Positions 4,686 to 5,396 of a stretch of 5,396 nucleotides of DNA are shown piece after piece. The DNA is from Solirubrobacteraceae bacterium (GTDB lineage Bacteria > Actinomycetota > Thermoleophilia > Solirubrobacterales > Solirubrobacteraceae), in NCBI GenBank assembly GCA_025935735.1, contig JAICUS010000427.1:1-5396 (forward strand), given 5' to 3'. Position numbers and translations under genes: made by a program. The notes below the pieces were generated by a model. The model was not told the origin of the DNA. It searched no databases and saw nothing but the letters and a program-made list of their open reading frames with translations. Numbering within the stretch: position 1 is the stretch's first letter; every line of letters begins with the position of its first letter.

Positions 4686-5396
4686 ATGATCCTGGACGCC
4701 GACCTGCTCGCCCGGACGGCCCGGCACGCCGAGGCCTACCTCGAAGGCGTCGACCGGCGGCCGGCCGGTGCGCCCGGCACCGGCGACGGGCTGCGGGTGC
4801 CGCTGGCCGACGACGGCGTGCCGGCGAGCGCGGTCATCGACGAGCTCGTGGCGGCGGCGGACGAGGGGATCGTCGCCTCCGCCGGCGGCCGGTTCTTCGG
4901 CTTCGTCACCGGCGGCAGCCTGCCCGCGGCGGTGGCCGCCGACTGGCTGACCGCGGCCTGGGACCAGAACGCCGGCCTGTACGCCTGCTCGCCGGCCGCC
5001 GCGGTGGTCGAGGAGGTGGTCGAGGCGTGGGTGCTCGACCTGCTCGGGCTGCCGGAGAGCGCGAGCGTCGGCATGGTGACCGGCGCGCAGATGGCGAACG
5101 CGACCTGCCTGGCCGCCGCGCGCGACACGGTGCTCTCGCGCGCCGGCTGGGACGCCGCGGAGCGCGGGCTGATCGGCGCGCCGGCGCTGACGGTGCTGGC
5201 CGGCGAGGAGGCGCACGTCACGGTCGCCACCGCGCTGCGGCTGCTCGGGCTGGGGATGGCGGGCGCGCGCCGCGTCGCCGTGGACTCGCAGGGCGCGATG
5301 GACCCCGGCGCGCTCGCGCGGGAGCTGGCCGCCGTCGACGGCCCGGCGATCGTCTGCGCCCAGGTCGGCAACGTCAACACGGGCGCGTGCGACCCG
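4686..5396 (+). CDS. PLP-dependent group II decarboxylase-like protein, 3' end missing
   Basis: The first 237 residues of a fold-type I PLP enzyme related to glutamate, tyrosine and aromatic amino acid decarboxylases. Visible family features: [10 protein letters not shown] (68-77), the long-helix region with [18 protein letters not shown] (93-110), the cofactor phosphate segment [16 protein letters not shown] (131-146), [17 protein letters not shown] (174-190) whose H177 matches the His that stacks on the PLP ring, then GAMD (203-206) and NVNTGACDP (229-237). The cofactor Asp and the Schiff-base Lys lie beyond the window, so activity cannot be judged. The phosphate segment reads GAQMAN where many relatives have GGTEAN. 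The product is uncertain: decarboxylase, or a member of this family annotated as an aminotransferase. ATG 4686 is preferred; an in-frame GTG at 4674 overlaps the -10 element. It is divergent from ispH with about 28 bp between starts. Confidence 0.85.
   Translation, partial: MILDADLLARTARHAEAYLEGVDRRPAGAPGTGDGLRVPLADDGVPASAVIDELVAAADEGIVASAGGRFFGFVTGGSLPAAVAADWLTAAWDQNAGLYACSPAAAVVEEVVEAWVLDLLGLPESASVGMVTGAQMANATCLAAARDTVLSRAGWDAAERGLIGAPALTVLAGEEAHVTVATALRLLGLGMAGARRVAVDSQGAMDPGALARELAAVDGPAIVCAQVGNVNTGACDP

Noticed and set aside
3558..5216. A 552-codon minus-strand open frame across ispH, the promoter region and the decarboxylase-like gene
   Set aside because: It is low complexity (Arg, Gly, Ala, Pro), overlaps two recognisable genes in other frames, and has no domain signature.
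1..5396. Defence island, CRISPR array, prophage, toxin-antitoxin pair or RNA gene
   Set aside because: No direct-repeat array, no tRNA- or rRNA-like stretch, no integrase, nuclease or toxin motif was found; the HTH-ClpN pair does not resemble a known toxin-antitoxin pair.

Overview
The window is very GC-rich (roughly 70% or more by eye). Its coding bias, its stand-alone Clp N-domain gene beside a small helix-turn-helix gene, and its probable leaderless starts suggest a high-GC actinobacterium. A Thermoleophilia/Solirubrobacterales-like lineage is my guess from protein style, not something proven here. No rRNA, tRNA, CRISPR array, transposase or phage gene is visible.

Layout, left to right. 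(1) Positions 1-712, minus strand: the main part of a calcineurin-like metallophosphoesterase of the CpdA/Rv0805 type. Its 3' end is off the window and its last visible codons run through a perfect GGGGAC/GTCCCC palindrome. (2) Positions 713-775: a compact divergent promoter region containing a GTTGAC/GTCAAC inverted repeat. (3) Positions 776-1470, plus strand: a two-gene operon of a 76-aa helix-turn-helix protein and a 154-aa protein made of two Clp N-terminal repeats with no ATPase, joined by a TGATG overlap. (4) Positions 1471-1600: a hairpin, a 10-bp-arm inverted repeat again built on GTTGAC/GTCAAC, a good TTGACG-17-TACAGT promoter and a ribosome binding site. (5) Positions 1601-2803, plus: a secreted S53 (sedolisin) peptidase with all catalytic and calcium-site motifs but almost no propeptide. 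(6) Positions 2867-3691, plus: a secreted protein of unknown function built from two related beta-rich domains. (7) Positions 3698-4657, minus: ispH, the last enzyme of the MEP isoprenoid pathway, converging on the previous gene with 6 bp between stops. (8) Positions 4686-5396, plus: the N-terminal 237 residues of a PLP-dependent group II decarboxylase-like protein, divergent from ispH across about 28 bp and cut by the window end.

The genes do not form one pathway. The most interesting signal is regulatory. The same GTTGAC/GTCAAC dyad overlaps the -35 element of the HTH-ClpN operon and that of the secreted peptidase downstream. This suggests, without proof, that the small HTH protein (or another factor) controls both itself and the exported protease. 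A second pattern is that several start codons lie only 7-10 nt after a TANNNT -10 element, which predicts leaderless or nearly leaderless mRNAs. I found no convincing new defence or mobile system.
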